Shown here in pieces: positions 27,512 to 36,561 of a DNA stretch of 64,000 bases (position 1 is the first letter of the stretch; every line of letters begins with the position of its first letter). The stretch covers positions 62,001 to 126,000 of the forward strand of contig OZ244815.1 of assembly GCA_965220235.1 (NCBI GenBank), written 5' to 3'. The notes beneath the pieces are model-generated. The model was not told the DNA's origin. It searched no databases and saw only the letters and a program-made list of their open reading frames with translations. The DNA comes from Bin55 sp965220235. GTDB lineage: Bacteria; Pseudomonadota; Gammaproteobacteria; Pseudomonadales; Azotimanducaceae. Made by a program: the position numbers and the translations under genes.

Positions 27512-27602
27512 CCTATCGGCTCCCTTGGCGGTGACGAAATCGCGCTATTGTATGGTCGGGATTTCGAGCACGATAATTCGAGTCAATACGCTGGATATAT
27601 GC

Positions 27603-28586
27603 ATGTCGGAACAATCAATCCCGAAACGTCGAGTCCCGAGCTACCTTTTTAAAGGCGTTAGTTGGCTGCTAGCAGCTGCCTGTTTTTACCTGGTTCTTAG
27701 TCGATTGAATGTCGCTGCGGCACGAGAGGGATTGACCTTACTTAGTTATCTATTGGATTTCATCGGCGATGTGAACTGGATTCTCTGGTTTGCGGTCATG
27801 ATGCCGTATTCGGTGTTCTTTTTTCTTATCGACTCGAACGTCACGTGGCGCGCAGTACGTTGGTTTAACGCACCAACACTGAGGTATCGTGACATACTGC
27901 CAATTCGGGCTTCGGCGTACATTCTTTCGCTGCTTAACGAGCAAGTCGGAAAAGGCGCCATGACACTGTATCTGTTGCGGCGCCACAAAACCCCAGGCTG
28001 GGAAACGCTATCGACGATGATCTTCTTAGGTCTTATGGAGATATATCAGCTCTTGATGTTCTCCGTGATTGGGTTGATCTATTACTTCGAATACGTCATT
28101 GAAGCGTCAACGTTATTGCCGCTGGACGTCATCCTGCCAGTCGTATTTATTGCGGCGTTTGTGTTTCTGGTGGTATGGATTTCCTTCTTTCGAGGTCTCT
28201 TTCTGAAGGACCTGAATATTCGAAATCACCGTTATCTCCGCGCTTTTAGAGAAGCGCGCTTAAAACACTATGCCCTTACGGTCATCTACAAAGCACCAAA
28301 TCTGATTGGCGCGGTGATCGTCTATACGATCGCACTGGCGTTATTCAACGTTGAAGCAAGCTTCGGGCAGCTTTTGGTCTTTCTGCCATTGATTTTCCTT
28401 GCTGCTGCGCTGCCTCTCCCATTTCACGCGGGAGCACTCCTGTTATGGACCGCGCTGTTTCCCGATTACCCTGAAGTGGGTGTTTTTAGCCTGTTTATGC
28501 ACACGTTTTTTGTGCTATTCAACGCGTCGATTGGTTTGTTGTTTCTACCCCGAGCTAATAAAGAACTTTTCGACGAAGCCACCTAA
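27603..28586 (+). CDS. Multipass membrane protein, flippase-like (LPG synthase TM type)
   Basis: A 327-residue membrane protein. I use ATG 27603 (MSEQSIPKRRVPS); the frame is open to 27378 but that part lies inside the divergent gene. About eight hydrophobic helices are visible, including LFKGVSWLLAAACFYLVLS, VNWILWFAVMMPYSVFFFLI and LLVFLPLIFLAAALPLPF. The segment ILSLLNEQVGKGAMTLYLLR followed by a second amphipathic stretch resembles the YbhN/lysylphosphatidylglycerol synthase transmembrane family, which moves lipids or polyprenyl-linked substrates. The match is by pattern only. Confidence 0.55.
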   Translation: MSEQSIPKRRVPSYLFKGVSWLLAAACFYLVLSRLNVAAAREGLTLLSYLLDFIGDVNWILWFAVMMPYSVFFFLIDSNVTWRAVRWFNAPTLRYRDILPIRASAYILSLLNEQVGKGAMTLYLLRRHKTPGWETLSTMIFLGLMEIYQLLMFSVIGLIYYFEYVIEASTLLPLDVILPVVFIAAFVFLVVWISFFRGLFLKDLNIRNHRYLRAFREARLKHYALTVIYKAPNLIGAVIVYTIALALFNVEASFGQLLVFLPLIFLAAALPLPFHAGALLLWTALFPDYPEVGVFSLFMHTFFVLFNASIGLLFLPRANKELFDEAT

Positions 28587-28588
28587 CC

Positions 28589-29161
28589 TTAGTAGGCGAA
28601 CTTCGGCTGCCAGTTGTCAGATCCTTCAGGTATCAAGTCAAATAGATTGAATACGGCGCAGTAGGGATCACCGGGACCGAAAGGCGTATCCGCTACTTTT
28701 GCAATGGAACCGTCGTCGAGTTTCTTCAGTACTGTGACACCCGGCAAGAACTCGCCTTCTTCAAGGGCGTACCCAAGATCAGCTGTCAGTGTGCTATTTC
28801 CTACCGAAGCCATTGGAAAACGCCATCCGCGCGACTCTGCAAACTCGCGTTGTTTCTTGGGAGCTTCGGGATTGGTTAAGACGAATCCGGCCCGATCCTG
28901 CAAATGGTCAATGACACCGTTGAAACCATCTGCCCACAAGGTGCAGTAGACGCAATGAGAGCCCATATTGTGAATGAGAAATAACGTGTCGTGGTCACCA
29001 AAGAAGGATGAAACACGACGCGTACCTTCGAGTGTCTGCAACTCGTAATCTTCGACAGGCTCTGGCTCAATCCTCTTTTGGATTTCAAGCATGGACTTGC
29101 GGACTTCCACGAGTTGCTGATATAGCTCGCCGAGCTTTTCCTTTGTCTCTTCATTTCTCAT
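28589..29161 (-). CDS. DUF899 family thioredoxin-fold protein
   Basis: A 190-residue protein. After an N-terminal coiled helix (KEKLGELYQQLVEVRKSMLE) comes a thioredoxin-like fold with LFLIHNMGSHCVYCTLWADG, where H-C-V-Y-C resembles a redox CxxC. FPMASVGNSTLTADLGYA and PGVTVLKKLDDG follow. This is the pattern of the DUF899 family, whose role is unknown; a peroxiredoxin-like or disulphide function is suspected. Last gene of a three-gene leftward run and only 2 bases from the convergent flippase-like gene. Confidence 0.75.
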   Translation of the reverse strand: MRNEETKEKLGELYQQLVEVRKSMLEIQKRIEPEPVEDYELQTLEGTRRVSSFFGDHDTLFLIHNMGSHCVYCTLWADGFNGVIDHLQDRAGFVLTNPEAPKKQREFAESRGWRFPMASVGNSTLTADLGYALEEGEFLPGVTVLKKLDDGSIAKVADTPFGPGDPYCAVFNLFDLIPEGSDNWQPKFAY

Positions 29162-29220
29162 GTCAATAGACCGTTATTGAATGCCAAATCGAGGTGAACG
29201 CCTATGGTACGTGTGCAGCG

Positions 29221-30189
29221 TCATTCAAAGTAGAGACGATGATCGACTGGATAGATTTCAGCTTTGGTTCGTTCGATTGCTGACGTTAATCCTGATGCCC
29301 GTCGTGTGCGACCGGCTGCGTACTGAAAACCTGGGCCTGAGATGTGTTCGTCGCACGCAAGACAGGGATTTAGTCCTCCGCCATCATCAACATGTGCGCC
29401 GCCCATGTCATTTCTTAGAACGCTCCAAAGGCCATAGTGCTTAATGCAGGTTTTCATGCATTGCCGCTTCGTGTGCGCGACGTTGTACGCCCATGTCTCG
29501 GCGCATCGTTCTTCGAACCCGATCGTTTGCATTAAGCAGCTCTTAATTCCTTTGAGTGTCAGTTTCCGTGCGCACGTACGAGCGGGTGTTGTAAGGTCTG
29601 GTTTTGCTATGTAGACGGCGAGATTCCGCAGTGAAGAGCAAGTCCCGCAGTGATAGCGGTGGGTGACTGCGTAATTTGCGGCGATGGCGTCACGCGAGTT
29701 TGAAAACGTGCGAAGTTCATATTCTTTACGACGCATGTCGGTAAATCTCACCGCGCACACTTCATCGTTTGTCGACAAAGATCTGTACCAATTAAAAACC
29801 TGTTCTTGTCCAAAGAACAAGAAACGACGCTTCGATTTGTCCAACCTGTAGCTGAGCGAGTTTTGCGGGAGTCGACTCGCTATGTCGTCAAGACGATTGA
29901 ATGCTTCTCGATAGCGCGGGTAGTACGGGTTCGCAGTGCAAAACTTGCGGGAAGGATTTGGGCGGGGATTTGTTTCCGTACGAGTCTTCGTGCCTACGAG
30001 CTTAAGCTGCTGGTAGATTTTGTCTCCATTGAGCAACCTCGTTTCGTCTAGGCGTTTGATCAGATCATTGAGATGAGCAAGATCGATGACAGCTTGTGCG
30101 CTTACAACGGTTCCGAGTGGGGCAAAGACAAGCGCCATCAAGCCGAGCCGAACGAAAAATGACCTGGGATTCAACGACGCTTGCTTCAA
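29221..30189 (-). CDS. Cysteine-rich secreted protein of unknown function
   Basis: A 322-residue exported protein that I cannot assign to a named family. The start is TTG 30189; a signal peptide (FFVRLGLMALVFAPLGTVVSA) follows. The mature part has 11 cysteines in recognisable clusters: HRYHCGTCSSLRNLAVYI, ARTCARK, KSCLM, ERCAETW, KRQCMKTC and GLNPCLACDEHISGPGFQY. The final motif AAGRTRRASGLTSAIER is basic. The clustered CxxC pairs suggest disulphides or metal in the periplasm or outside. It sits between a CDP-alcohol phosphatidyltransferase (28 bases) and DUF899 (59 bases), all one direction. Confidence 0.7.
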   Translation of the reverse strand: MKQASLNPRSFFVRLGLMALVFAPLGTVVSAQAVIDLAHLNDLIKRLDETRLLNGDKIYQQLKLVGTKTRTETNPRPNPSRKFCTANPYYPRYREAFNRLDDIASRLPQNSLSYRLDKSKRRFLFFGQEQVFNWYRSLSTNDEVCAVRFTDMRRKEYELRTFSNSRDAIAANYAVTHRYHCGTCSSLRNLAVYIAKPDLTTPARTCARKLTLKGIKSCLMQTIGFEERCAETWAYNVAHTKRQCMKTCIKHYGLWSVLRNDMGGAHVDDGGGLNPCLACDEHISGPGFQYAAGRTRRASGLTSAIERTKAEIYPVDHRLYFE

Positions 30190-30217
30190 TATCCGGTACT
30201 TGAAAAAGGTGCTTTAG

Positions 30218-30760
30218 TTACGTCCTGTTTTTTCGTATACGACCGGCGATTCGAATCGCCATCGAAGCGATGGTAGAACCGACTAGGACCCAGCAAAACC
30301 CGTAGATTAAATGGGAAGGAATCCAGTTGATCTGGAAAGCGTTCTGAGTTGTAGCCGAGACAACGACAACGAAATACGAAATGCCGTTGTACTTCCCGAG
30401 GCGACTTGGTAGCAGAGTTCGATGAGATTGCGGACCGGTGTACGCATATTCGAGAAACGCGCAGAGCTGAAAAACGGGAAGCGCAACGGGCACCACACTT
30501 CCGTCGTGCAACGTTAGACCGACAAGTCCAAAGAAGACAAAAACGAAATCTGCCGTGTGGTCAATACGAGTGCCAAGACCGGTTGCCTGTTGGAGCCGAC
30601 GGGCGATCGGCCCGTCGATCAAGTCACTTACGACCGCATAAACCACGACCCCAAAAGCGACCGACCAAGTCTCGGACAACGCGGCCCAGAGAAAAACTGG
30701 CGCGCACAATCCGCGTAAAGCAGATAGCACATTGGGAACGTTTACGTAGGGATGTTGCAA
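30218..30760 (-). CDS. CDP-alcohol phosphatidyltransferase family protein
   Basis: A 180-residue integral membrane enzyme that transfers a phosphatidyl group from CDP-diacylglycerol to an alcohol. The catalytic motif D-x2-D-G-x2-A-R-x8-G-x3-D-x3-D is complete in SDLIDGPIARRL through GTRIDHTADF at about residues 45-71. Several hydrophobic helices flank it. The acceptor alcohol cannot be read from sequence; PgsA-like phosphatidylglycerophosphate synthesis is one option, but the protein is divergent. TTG start. The 250 bases upstream (30761-31010) separate it from the divergent RsbW-like gene; I see only a small GTCGG/CCGAC dyad there. Confidence 0.82.
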   Translation of the reverse strand: MQHPYVNVPNVLSALRGLCAPVFLWAALSETWSVAFGVVVYAVVSDLIDGPIARRLQQATGLGTRIDHTADFVFVFFGLVGLTLHDGSVVPVALPVFQLCAFLEYAYTGPQSHRTLLPSRLGKYNGISYFVVVVSATTQNAFQINWIPSHLIYGFCWVLVGSTIASMAIRIAGRIRKNRT

Positions 30761-31010
30761 TTCAATCTACAAACAGATGAGAGAAGAAGTTTCAAGCATT
30801 TAGTTTTGGTAGGCCAACGAATTTAAGCCTCTGCGTCAGAAATATGCGCAAAGAGAATGCATCGCGAATTTCGCAGAACAAGCAAGTTTGTATCACGTAG
30901 CGATGTTTCGAGTTCAATGCATTTCTCTGCAACAATAGAATTAGCGAGACAAACAGTTAGGTCGGCACGACCGACATCGAAGGTCGTTTGCGTAAGGAGC
31001 AGCGGTAAAT

Positions 31011-31430
31011 TTGGCGGGGAAGCTTTCTGTTCGACTCGAGAATCGTCTCGACGAAATCCAGCGAGTTGACACGGCGATTGAGGAATTTACTGAGCAACTA
31101 GATCTTTCGTTTTCTGACGTCTTTCAAATCCGACTCGTCGTCGAAGAACTGTTCACCAATATTGTGAGCTACGCTTACGACGACGATGAACTTCACGAGA
31201 TATTTGTCACAGTCGCATTCGAAGAAGGTCGGCTTGAGGTCACGCTCGTTGATGACGGTATTGAATTCAACCCGCTAACAGTCGACCCCCATCACAATGA
31301 AGCCGACACAATCGAAGAGCTTGAAATCGGCGGGAAGGGATGGACGCTGGTGCGCGCCTACATGAATGAGTTCGAATACGACTATAGTGACGGCAAGAAC
31401 CGTCTCAAACTGGTGAAGCATCTTTCTTAG
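31011..31430 (+). CDS. RsbW/SpoIIAB-like serine-protein kinase (anti-sigma type ATPase)
   Basis: A 139-residue GHKL ATPase of the anti-sigma factor type. The N box is VVEELFTNIVSYAY near residue 43, the G1 box is VTLVDDGIEFNP near 80, and GGKGWTLVRAYMNEFEYDY followed by GKNRLKLVK is the C-terminal signature. Such kinases phosphorylate an STAS protein or bind a sigma factor; neither partner is adjacent. TTG 31011 follows AAGGAG by 11 bases and is the only start after an in-frame stop. It precedes a binding protein and a histidine kinase in the same direction. Confidence 0.82.
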   Translation: MAGKLSVRLENRLDEIQRVDTAIEEFTEQLDLSFSDVFQIRLVVEELFTNIVSYAYDDDELHEIFVTVAFEEGRLEVTLVDDGIEFNPLTVDPHHNEADTIEELEIGGKGWTLVRAYMNEFEYDYSDGKNRLKLVKHLS

Positions 31431-31527
31431 ATACGATGAGTCTTGGTCTCGTCGAATATGCGACGGGTCGATTCGCCGAGCAACTGAATACAGAAGTGCG
31501 GACTGACGTTTGAGTATAAGAGGCGAC

Positions 31528-32712
31528 ATGGCACGACGCGTGATCTTTTTTACGGCAATCATGCTTGGTTTAAGTGTGCTGTCGCAAGAAACTCAAGATC
31601 CATCTGTCAACGAATCGTCACAAGTCGTACCCGTTGTAACGGGCGTGACGGACAATGAGATTCTGTTTGGTCAATCCGCGGCGTTTGAAGGACCGGCGGC
31701 GGCGTTAGGTCGAGGGATGAACCTCGGGATTAAAGCCGCATTTGCGGAAGTGAATGCGAGGGGAGGGGTTTATGGCCGAGAACTGAAACTGGTTCAACGA
31801 AATGACGGCTATGAGCCGGAGTTAGCCATTGTTAATTCTCGTGCACTTCTAGAAGAGGATCAGGTTTTCGCGTTAATCGGTGGCGTTGGGACACCGACCT
31901 CACGGGCAGCACTCCCGATCGCAGATTCGGCGAATGTCCCTTACATTGCACCGTTTACGGGTGCGGGTTTTCTCCGCGACTCATCGACCTACTCAGTCAA
32001 TTTACGTGCGTCTTACGATCAAGAAACAAGCCGTATCGTCGAGTACTTAACCGATACGCTCAATGTATCTCGCATAGCAGTCGTATATCAAAACGATTCG
32101 TACGGGCAAGTCGGTTTGCAAGGCGTGCAGAAAGCAATGGATGAATTAGGACGAGAGCTTGTCGGAATTGGGGCGTACCCACGGAACACCAAAGCTGTTA
32201 AGACCGCGCTCCTGGATGTCGCGAAAACCGATCCAGAAGCGATCGTGATTATCGGCGCTTACGCACCAACCGCGGAATTCATCCTTTGGGCGAAGAAGAT
32301 CAACTTAGATAGCGTGTTTTTCACCATCTCGTTTGTAGGTAGTCAAGCGCTTGCGAGTGCATTAGGTGAGCAAGGGAAAGGCGTGTACGTAACCCAAGTC
32401 GTACCGACACCGGACAGCAAAGAGCTGCTGATCGCTTGGCAGTATCGAGAAGCCTTACGCAAATTGGATCCATTGGCGGAAATGGGATTCGTGTCGTTCG
32501 AAGGTTATCTCGCGGGGCGTATGACAATAAGCCTTCTCGAGGAAGCCGGTCGTGAACTCACGCGTGCGAAGTTCATGGATGCGATGCGCAACATGACTTT
32601 CGACGATCTTGATGGCTTTAGTTTGCAGTTTGGCGAGACGGACAACCAAGGATCTGATCAGGTGTTCCTCACCATGATCGGAGACAACCAGGCCTATCAG
32701 GCGGTGCAGTAG
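31528..32712 (+). CDS. Periplasmic binding protein, branched-chain amino acid type
   Basis: A 394-residue type I periplasmic binding protein. ATG 31528 follows AGAGG by a few bases and starts a signal peptide (MARRVIFFTAIMLGLSVLSQ); TTG 31510 is less likely. EILFGQSAAFEGPAAALG and FALIGGVGTPTSRAALPIAD are the LivJ/Peripla_BP_6 pattern; VAVVYQNDSYGQVG-type residues lie near 190. There are no ABC permease or ATPase genes here. The histidine kinase gene starts 15 bases later, so it probably senses a ligand for that kinase. The ligand is unknown. Confidence 0.88.
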   Translation: MARRVIFFTAIMLGLSVLSQETQDPSVNESSQVVPVVTGVTDNEILFGQSAAFEGPAAALGRGMNLGIKAAFAEVNARGGVYGRELKLVQRNDGYEPELAIVNSRALLEEDQVFALIGGVGTPTSRAALPIADSANVPYIAPFTGAGFLRDSSTYSVNLRASYDQETSRIVEYLTDTLNVSRIAVVYQNDSYGQVGLQGVQKAMDELGRELVGIGAYPRNTKAVKTALLDVAKTDPEAIVIIGAYAPTAEFILWAKKINLDSVFFTISFVGSQALASALGEQGKGVYVTQVVPTPDSKELLIAWQYREALRKLDPLAEMGFVSFEGYLAGRMTISLLEEAGRELTRAKFMDAMRNMTFDDLDGFSLQFGETDNQGSDQVFLTMIGDNQAYQAVQ

Positions 32713-32727
32713 TGAAGAGATTCTTCG

Positions 32728-34962
32728 ATGGCTGACGATCAAACCTCCGCTACTCCCATCGCCGACGAAACTCACGAGATAAAAAGACGTACATCCACAT
32801 CGTTGATGGGCGACGAGTCGATTCCGTTCGTTAGACGATTGTGGGGTTCACGAGAACGCATATCCACACGGCTGGTGTTCTATTTCATCGGCGCGGCCCT
32901 AATCACGCTCTTTGCGAGTGCTGTAGCCTTTGCTTTTTTTGCGTTCCTTGACACGAAGCTCCAGCAAGTCAATGATGAAAACGTGCCACAGATGATTTCA
33001 GCGTTTGAAGTTGCGCAAGAAAGCGCGGCGTTAGCGGCATCTCTGCCTCGACTCTCGACCGCTGCGCAATCTGATTTCGGGGCGATCGTTCAGAGCGTGT
33101 ATGAAACGCAAGAGGCATTCGAGAGTTACATTGCGACGATCTCGGAAACGGAAACCGGCAGCGAACGTGCCGCTGAATTACTCGAAGCAGGCACGGCAAT
33201 GCGAAGCAATATTGAGGAGTCGATCGCAGTAGTGAATCGGCGGTTTGAGCTTCTCGCTGCAACAGACCGTGTCATGGATGAAGTTGGTCGGTTGCAGAAC
33301 CAGGCGCGAGGGCAACTGCAACAGATTCTTGACGATCAACTCTTTTTCTCGATGACCGGGTACCGCAATCTGTCAGATCCCACAAGCAATCAGGTAGGAG
33401 TCAATACAGCGGAATTCGATACCTATAGACATTTGAGTGAGATTGAGGGCGCGCTGGAATCTGCTGCGGAGCTGTTCGCGGCTGCATTCAATGAAACAGA
33501 CGCGGATCAGCTTGTGCCGTTGCTTGAGAGATTTGAAGCCACGAAGGCGACCGTAGAACGATATTCCCAACTCATACCAGAAGGCATGGACGTTTCGATG
33601 GTTCTTGGACCTCTTGAGCAAATGTTCGCGATTGGTGAAGGACCAGAAGGCGGCTTCGCTTTACGTCAGGAGATTCTTCGCTTAAAGGCGGTTGAAGAGC
33701 AGTACATCGTGGCGAATCGCGCGATCGTTGAGAACCTGTACGCGAGTGGCGAAGCGTTAGTAAACGCCGCCTCCATTGATACGAACACCGCGACGGGCGA
33801 AGCCGAAAGCGCGACCACGATAGCAGTCTATCTTCTGCTCGCTTTGAACATCATTGGCATTGCAGGTGTCGCGTTGATTGTGCGGCAATTCGTGTTGCGT
33901 AAGTTTGTTAGACGGGTAGATACCTTGGCGGATCGCATGCACACGATGGCGGATGGCGATCTGGAAATCGATATTCCCATTGACGGCAAAGATGAGATCG
34001 CGACCATGGCCGAGGCGCTTGAGGTGTTCCGCAGGAAGTCGCTTGAAGCCCTCAGACTGAACGAAGTCGAGCGACTGAATGCTGAGTTGGCGGAAAGCAA
34101 TGACCGCCTAGAAGCTATGAATGATGAGCTCAAAGCTGCTCAACAACAAATCGTGATGCGCGAAAAACTCGCGGCAATGGGCGAGTTGACGGCCGGGGTG
34201 GCGCACGAGATTAAAAACCCGCTTAACTTCATGATGAATTTCGCTGAGGTCTCGCAAGAACTGATTGAGGAGTTATTCGAAGAACTCGAAGTTGATGAGA
34301 AAGACCGCGACGAGGGAATCGTCGAAGAAATCCAAGGAGACTTAACCGGCAATTTACAGCGAATTCGTGACCACGGAGATCGAGCGAATTCGATTGTGCG
34401 TGACATGCTAGCGATGGGTCGCGAAGCTTCTGATTGGGTACCAACGGATATCAATCGTGTCCTGTCGGAACATGCTCGACTAGCTTTTCATAGCGCTCGA
34501 GCGGCGGATTCTGAATTCCAGCTCGATATCAAGGAAGAATTAGCTGAGGATCTGCCCGAAATCGATGCGATCCCGAACGACATCGCACGGGTATTCCTCA
34601 ACATGTTCATGAACGCCTGTTATGCAACCAACAAACGTAGAGTTGAACATGCGGAAGGCGATTCATATAGCCCGACACTCACGATCCGGACGAAAGTCGA
34701 CGGTGATTTCGTAGATATTCAGGTCGAAGACAACGGCACAGGTGTTGAGAAAGAAGCCATCGAAAAGATCTTTCAACCGTTCTTCACGACTAAGCCAACA
34801 GATGAAGGAACCGGTTTGGGATTAGCACTGGCGGCAGATATCGTACGTGCCCATGGGGGTCAGGTGTCCGTGGATAGCGAAGTCATGCAATTTACGAGGA
34901 TGACCGTTCGGTTACCTTTAAAACAGAGCGCTGAAGTTCAAGAGGCTACTGCAAGTCAATAG
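32728..34962 (+). CDS. Membrane sensor histidine kinase with large periplasmic domain
   Basis: A 744-residue kinase. TM1 is at about 49-74 and TM2 at about 362-386, enclosing a helical periplasmic domain of about 290 residues. HAMP follows (LADRMHTMADGDLEIDIPID), then a coiled coil (RLNAELAESNDRLEAMNDEL). The HisKA motif is GVAHEIKNPLNF with phospho-acceptor His493, then an acidic insert. ATPase boxes are N (NMFMNACYATN, near 625), G1 (VEDNGTGV), F (FQPFFTTK) and G2 (GTGLGLALA). No response regulator is adjacent. Coupled to the binding-protein gene 15 bases upstream. Confidence 0.93.
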   Translation: MADDQTSATPIADETHEIKRRTSTSLMGDESIPFVRRLWGSRERISTRLVFYFIGAALITLFASAVAFAFFAFLDTKLQQVNDENVPQMISAFEVAQESAALAASLPRLSTAAQSDFGAIVQSVYETQEAFESYIATISETETGSERAAELLEAGTAMRSNIEESIAVVNRRFELLAATDRVMDEVGRLQNQARGQLQQILDDQLFFSMTGYRNLSDPTSNQVGVNTAEFDTYRHLSEIEGALESAAELFAAAFNETDADQLVPLLERFEATKATVERYSQLIPEGMDVSMVLGPLEQMFAIGEGPEGGFALRQEILRLKAVEEQYIVANRAIVENLYASGEALVNAASIDTNTATGEAESATTIAVYLLLALNIIGIAGVALIVRQFVLRKFVRRVDTLADRMHTMADGDLEIDIPIDGKDEIATMAEALEVFRRKSLEALRLNEVERLNAELAESNDRLEAMNDELKAAQQQIVMREKLAAMGELTAGVAHEIKNPLNFMMNFAEVSQELIEELFEELEVDEKDRDEGIVEEIQGDLTGNLQRIRDHGDRANSIVRDMLAMGREASDWVPTDINRVLSEHARLAFHSARAADSEFQLDIKEELAEDLPEIDAIPNDIARVFLNMFMNACYATNKRRVEHAEGDSYSPTLTIRTKVDGDFVDIQVEDNGTGVEKEAIEKIFQPFFTTKPTDEGTGLGLALAADIVRAHGGQVSVDSEVMQFTRMTVRLPLKQSAEVQEATASQ

Positions 34963-35021
34963 GTTATTCGCCAAATGATTCAACTTCGCTACGTTCGCGG
35001 GAACAAAGCTAGGAGGTAGAT

Positions 35022-35429
35022 TTGACAACTCATCAGACCATCATTCCAGCGTTGCGATATGAGGATTCCAACGCCGCCATTCGATGGTTAGCGGAAGCTT
35101 TCGGATTTTCGGAACACTTCGTCGTGCGGAACGATGAGGGGCGCGTCGAGCACGCCCAGCTCGCTTGGCGCGGTTCCTTGGTCATGCTCGGCGATCTCCA
35201 AGGCGACATGCACGACCTTCCGCATCGGCATGGATCGCTCAGTCTCACAGCTGAGTCTCCCGAGCAAGTTGACGAGCTTTATGAACAAAGTCAGCGCGCT
35301 GGTGCGAGTGTCGTCCAACCTCTTACAGATACGGACTACGGGTCACATGCCTTCACCGTCGCGGATTACGAGGGCAATCACTGGCACTTCGGGACCTATG
35401 ACCCGTTCGCTGATTATGCGAGCGACTAA
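35022..35429 (+). CDS. VOC (glyoxalase/bleomycin resistance) superfamily protein
   Basis: A 135-residue protein of one VOC domain (two beta-alpha-beta-beta-beta units): IPALRYEDSNAAIRWLAEAF, GFSEHFVVRNDEGRVEHAQL, and YGSHAFTVADYEGNHWHFGT at the end. It resembles the PhnB/YP-type glyoxalase subgroup. A metal site (His near residue 44 and the C-terminal HWHFG region) is plausible. TTG 35022 has a perfect AGGAGG at 35011-35016. It may be an independent gene. The 197 bases after it (35430-35626) show no convincing gene. Confidence 0.82.
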   Translation: MTTHQTIIPALRYEDSNAAIRWLAEAFGFSEHFVVRNDEGRVEHAQLAWRGSLVMLGDLQGDMHDLPHRHGSLSLTAESPEQVDELYEQSQRAGASVVQPLTDTDYGSHAFTVADYEGNHWHFGTYDPFADYASD

Positions 35430-35626
35430 GACCTAGAACGAATTAACCGAACACCAGTGACGGCGATTCAGGTAGCGATCGTTGAAATTTATCGCTCTGT
35501 ATACGGAAGATTTCATCGAGTATTAAAAAGCGTTCGGACAACCTTGAGGCCTTCAGCAAGTCGAATAGCGTGTACTCTCGGTAACGGGTATATCCACTCG
35601 AATCTGAAGTATCGGTATCAGGCTTA

Positions 35627-36127
35627 TTAATCGCGTTGTTGATTCTGGAGTGTTCGCTTCCACCAATGTATATATACGGTGAACCAAGTATGAATCGCGA
35701 GGATAGACCATACTGCCCCGGCGAACCACTGTTCGGAAAATAGTAATAACACACAGATCACATTAAGCAATCCTAGGTAGACATAGAAACTAATCGGAAA
35801 GGCATCGGTTTCGGAAGAGTCGTGTCGGTCGCGGTCGAAATTGCTAGATTTCTGAGTGCGCTTCTTCGGCCGATTTTCGATTAGCAAATACCAATAGAAG
35901 ATTGCTAAACCTATTGAGATCAGGCTGTATAACCACTCAATTTCTACATCAAGCACCGAGTAAAAGGCTAGTAGTGTGGCGAGCGGCGCAACGACAACGT
36001 ATAGCCTAAACAGGTTCGGCGTAGGCGGGTTCTCAACCAAAAATTTCCAGAACCTATGCGTCACGGAAAAACGACTCGCGGAATTCTCCTGTGGTCGCAG
36101 ATGTTGCCGAGTCTTATTTTCTGACAT
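35627..36127 (-). CDS. Small membrane protein with two repeated two-helix modules
   Basis: A 166-residue hypothetical protein. ATG 36127 (MSENKTRQH) overlaps the upstream gene by 14 bases; an ATG at 36151 is also possible. It holds two copies of a module: a hydrophobic helix, a turn, then an aromatic helix ending in W-Y and a basic tail (LISIGLAIFYWYLLIENRPKK, then VWSILAIHTWFTVYIHWWKR). A basic, serine-rich hydrophilic linker lies between (KKRTQKSSNFDRDRHDSSE). The module is also the whole of the upstream 77-residue protein. Function unknown. Confidence 0.55.
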   Translation of the reverse strand: MSENKTRQHLRPQENSASRFSVTHRFWKFLVENPPTPNLFRLYVVVAPLATLLAFYSVLDVEIEWLYSLISIGLAIFYWYLLIENRPKKRTQKSSNFDRDRHDSSETDAFPISFYVYLGLLNVICVLLLFSEQWFAGAVWSILAIHTWFTVYIHWWKRTLQNQQRD

Positions 36128-36347
36128 GCCTACTTTTTCGCCAACAGACATACGCCAGATACCAATGCAATACTGTCATTGCCAACCAAAAGAATCCAAC
36201 CCACGTCCTACCAGGTAGCAGAAACCATAGAGCAGTTAAAAGTGAGAACGTCAAACCGAGAGCTGAGTACCAATGCACCATAGCTTCGGGTTCTTCGGTG
36301 TATTTGGCGAAGAATGCACGGAGTTTTGCTCTCGGTAGTGCTGACAT
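36114..36347 (-). CDS. Small two-helix membrane protein
   Basis: A 77-residue hypothetical protein with a basic N terminus (MSALPRAKLRAFFAKY) and two helices, YSALGLTFSLLTALWFLL and VGFFWLAMTVLHWYLAYVCW, ending WRKSRHVRK. It has the same fold pattern as each half of the gene it overlaps. Together they look like a duplication. The 214 bases upstream (36348-36561) lie between divergent genes and hold no recognised gene. Confidence 0.5.
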   Translation of the reverse strand: MSALPRAKLRAFFAKYTEEPEAMVHWYSALGLTFSLLTALWFLLPGRTWVGFFWLAMTVLHWYLAYVCWRKSRHVRK

Positions 36348-36561
36348 AACGGCTCAGTTCAAATCACGAAATCGCGTTCCATGAAGAGGCATTATTTAGA
36401 TACCGTTCGTCGCAGAATTGACAATGGAACCCCAATGTGATGACACGTCTCGAACACGTAAATCGCCTAGTTTGTGACTTAGAAATGCCGTTGAGCAAAT
36501 AGGCGGTATCTTTGTTCCGCCGAAGTGGGTCTTTCGTACGCAAGTTGCTTAAACAGGCCTC

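Noticed and set aside
30857..31069. 70-codon frame before and overlapping the RsbW-like gene
   Set aside because: Arg/Ser-rich composition typical of a spurious frame, and it overlaps the better gene in another phase.
35443..35754. 103-codon frame on the minus strand after the VOC gene
   Set aside because: It overlaps the end of the small membrane protein gene, has no family pattern and no ribosome-binding site.
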